From Mactromeris polynyma (Eukaryota; Mollusca; Bivalvia; Venerida; Mactridae), in NCBI GenBank assembly GCA_032209605.1, contig JASFXZ010000016.1, positions 14,632,001-14,696,000 of the forward strand: a DNA stretch of 64,000 bases. The letters are read 5' to 3'. The translations under genes and the position numbers were made by a program. Below the pieces are notes generated by a model that was not told the DNA's origin, made no database searches, and saw only the letters and a list, made by a program, of their open reading frames with translations. Numbering within the stretch: the first letter of the stretch is position 1; every line of letters starts with the position of its first letter. Positions 62,858-64,000 of the stretch are shown one piece after another.

Positions 62858-63932
62858 ATGTAAAACCACACTTAGAGACCGCCTCCAATTAAGACCACTC
62901 CCAACTTAGACCACCTCTAATTAAGACCACTCCCAATTAAGACCACCTCCAATTAAGACCACTCCCAATTTAGACACCTCCAATTAAGACCACTCCCAAT
63001 TAAGACCACCTCCAATTAAGACCACCTCCAATTAATCCACTCCCAATTTAGACACCTCCAATTAAGACCACTCCCAATTAAGACCACCTCCAATTAATCC
63101 ACCTCCAATTAAGACCACTCCCAATTAAGACCACCTCCAATTAAGACCACCTCCAATTAAGACCACTCCCAATTAAGACCACTCCCAATTAAGACCACTC
63201 CCAATTAAGACCACCTCCAATTAAGACCTCTCCCAATTCAGACCACTCCCAATTAAGACCACTCCCAATTAAGACCACCTCCAATTAAGACCACCTCCAA
63301 TTAAGACCACTCCCAATTAAGACCACTCCCAATTAAGACCACCTCCAATTAAGACCACTCCCAATTAAGACAACCTCCAATTAAGACCACTCCCAATTTA
63401 GACACCTCCAATAAAGACCACCCCAATTAGGACAACCTCCAATTAAGACCACTCCCAATTTAGACACCTCCAATTAAGACCACCTCCAATTAAGACCACT
63501 CCCAATTAAGACCACCTCCAATTAATCCACCTCCAATTAAGACCACTCCCAATTAAGACCACTCCCAATTAAGACCACTCCCAATTAAGACCACCTCAAA
63601 TTAAGACCACTCCCAATTAAGACCACTCCCAATTAAGACCACTCCCAATTAAGACCACCTCCAATTAAGACCTCTCCCAATTCAGACCACTCCCAATTAA
63701 GACCACCTCCAATTAAGACCACCTCCAATTAAGACCACCTCAAATTAAGACCACCTCCAATTAAGACCACTCCCAATTAAGACCACCTCCAATTAAGACC
63801 ACTCCCAATTAAGACAACCTCCAATTAAGACCACTCCCAATTTAGACACCTCCAATAAAGACCACCCCAATTAAGACCACCTCCAATTAAGACCACTCCC
63901 AATTAAGACCACTCCCAATTAAGACCACTTCA
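62858..63932. repeat. 16-bp satellite array with 444-bp higher-order period
   Basis: About 65 copies of two alternating 16-bp monomers, CACCTCCAATTAAGAC and CACTCCCAATTAAGAC, with scattered 15-bp variants (TTAGACACC, TTAATCCAC). Rare variant monomers recur at a fixed distance: GACCTCTCCCAATTCAG starts at 63225 and 63669, and CCAATAAAGACCACCCC recurs with its ATAAAG at 63411 and 63855, both 444 bp apart. The left flank GTAAAACCACACTTAGAGACC resembles a CAGTAAAACCTC MITE end. No spacers, so not a CRISPR array. Confidence 0.9.
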
Positions 63933-64000
63933 TTTATAAGACGGTATTTTCATGGACCAGTTTCTACTTTTAAACTCAATGATACAACCACCTCATTACA

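Larger units (their letters stand above)
58016..64000. other. Region upstream of gene D: repeats, no gene recognised
   Basis: Apart from the SINEs, MITEs and satellite listed separately, the remaining stretches (58016..58610, 58790..59070, 59270..59780, 60050..60480, 61000..61200, 61910..62080, 62280..62855) are AT-rich and show no exon-like frames with family motifs. A promoter or first exon of gene D may lie in 58016..58600, but nothing in the sequence pins it down. Confidence 0.5.

Noticed and set aside
62858..63932. CRISPR-like regular repeat
   Set aside because: Units are 16 bp and directly abutting, with no unique spacers, in a eukaryotic context. It is a satellite.

Overview
The window looks like nuclear DNA from an AT-rich metazoan, most likely a mollusc and probably a bivalve. 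That placement is inferred: genes are split by many short to medium introns, the spacers are full of tRNA-derived SINEs and TA-flanked miniature inverted-repeat elements (MITEs), and the only protein family present is an animal one. No bacterial or viral genes were seen, and no second gene family was recognised.

The window is a cluster of four carnosine-synthase-like (CARNS1-like) genes. These encode double ATP-grasp ligases of about 1055-1062 residues, each built from 14 coding exons with the same phases. Gene A (+) is cut by the left edge and shows exons 11-14 (79..2432). Gene B (+, 11138..23762) and gene C (+, 33027..45874) are complete tandem copies in a repeat unit of about 21-22 kb. Gene D (-, 57814..48365) is a complete, more diverged copy facing gene C tail to tail. 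I rebuilt the exons by hand by aligning all copies with each other. Almost every exon has the same length in all copies; the differences are codon multiples in exons 9, 11 and 14, plus the uncertain start in exon 1.

The spacers A-B (2433..11137) and B-C (23763..33026) are near copies of each other. They contain MITEs, a copy of about 430 bp of intron 10 sequence, and no recognisable genes. The C-D spacer (45875..48364) lacks about 5.7 kb of this spacer and carries a degenerate tandem repeat of about 69 bp. The region upstream of gene D (57815..64000) is a transposon graveyard: several tRNA-derived SINEs, an inverted pair of 189-bp MITEs, a three-level nested insertion, and a 16-bp satellite of about 1 kb with a 444-bp higher-order period.

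The family is expected to join an amino acid such as beta-alanine to histidine using ATP. Which substrates these invertebrate copies use cannot be read from sequence. The main biological interest is the expansion itself, the paralog-specific changes at otherwise conserved ligase positions, the mosaic similarity pattern among copies, a GC-AG intron, and a transposon whose end lies 18 bp from a splice acceptor.
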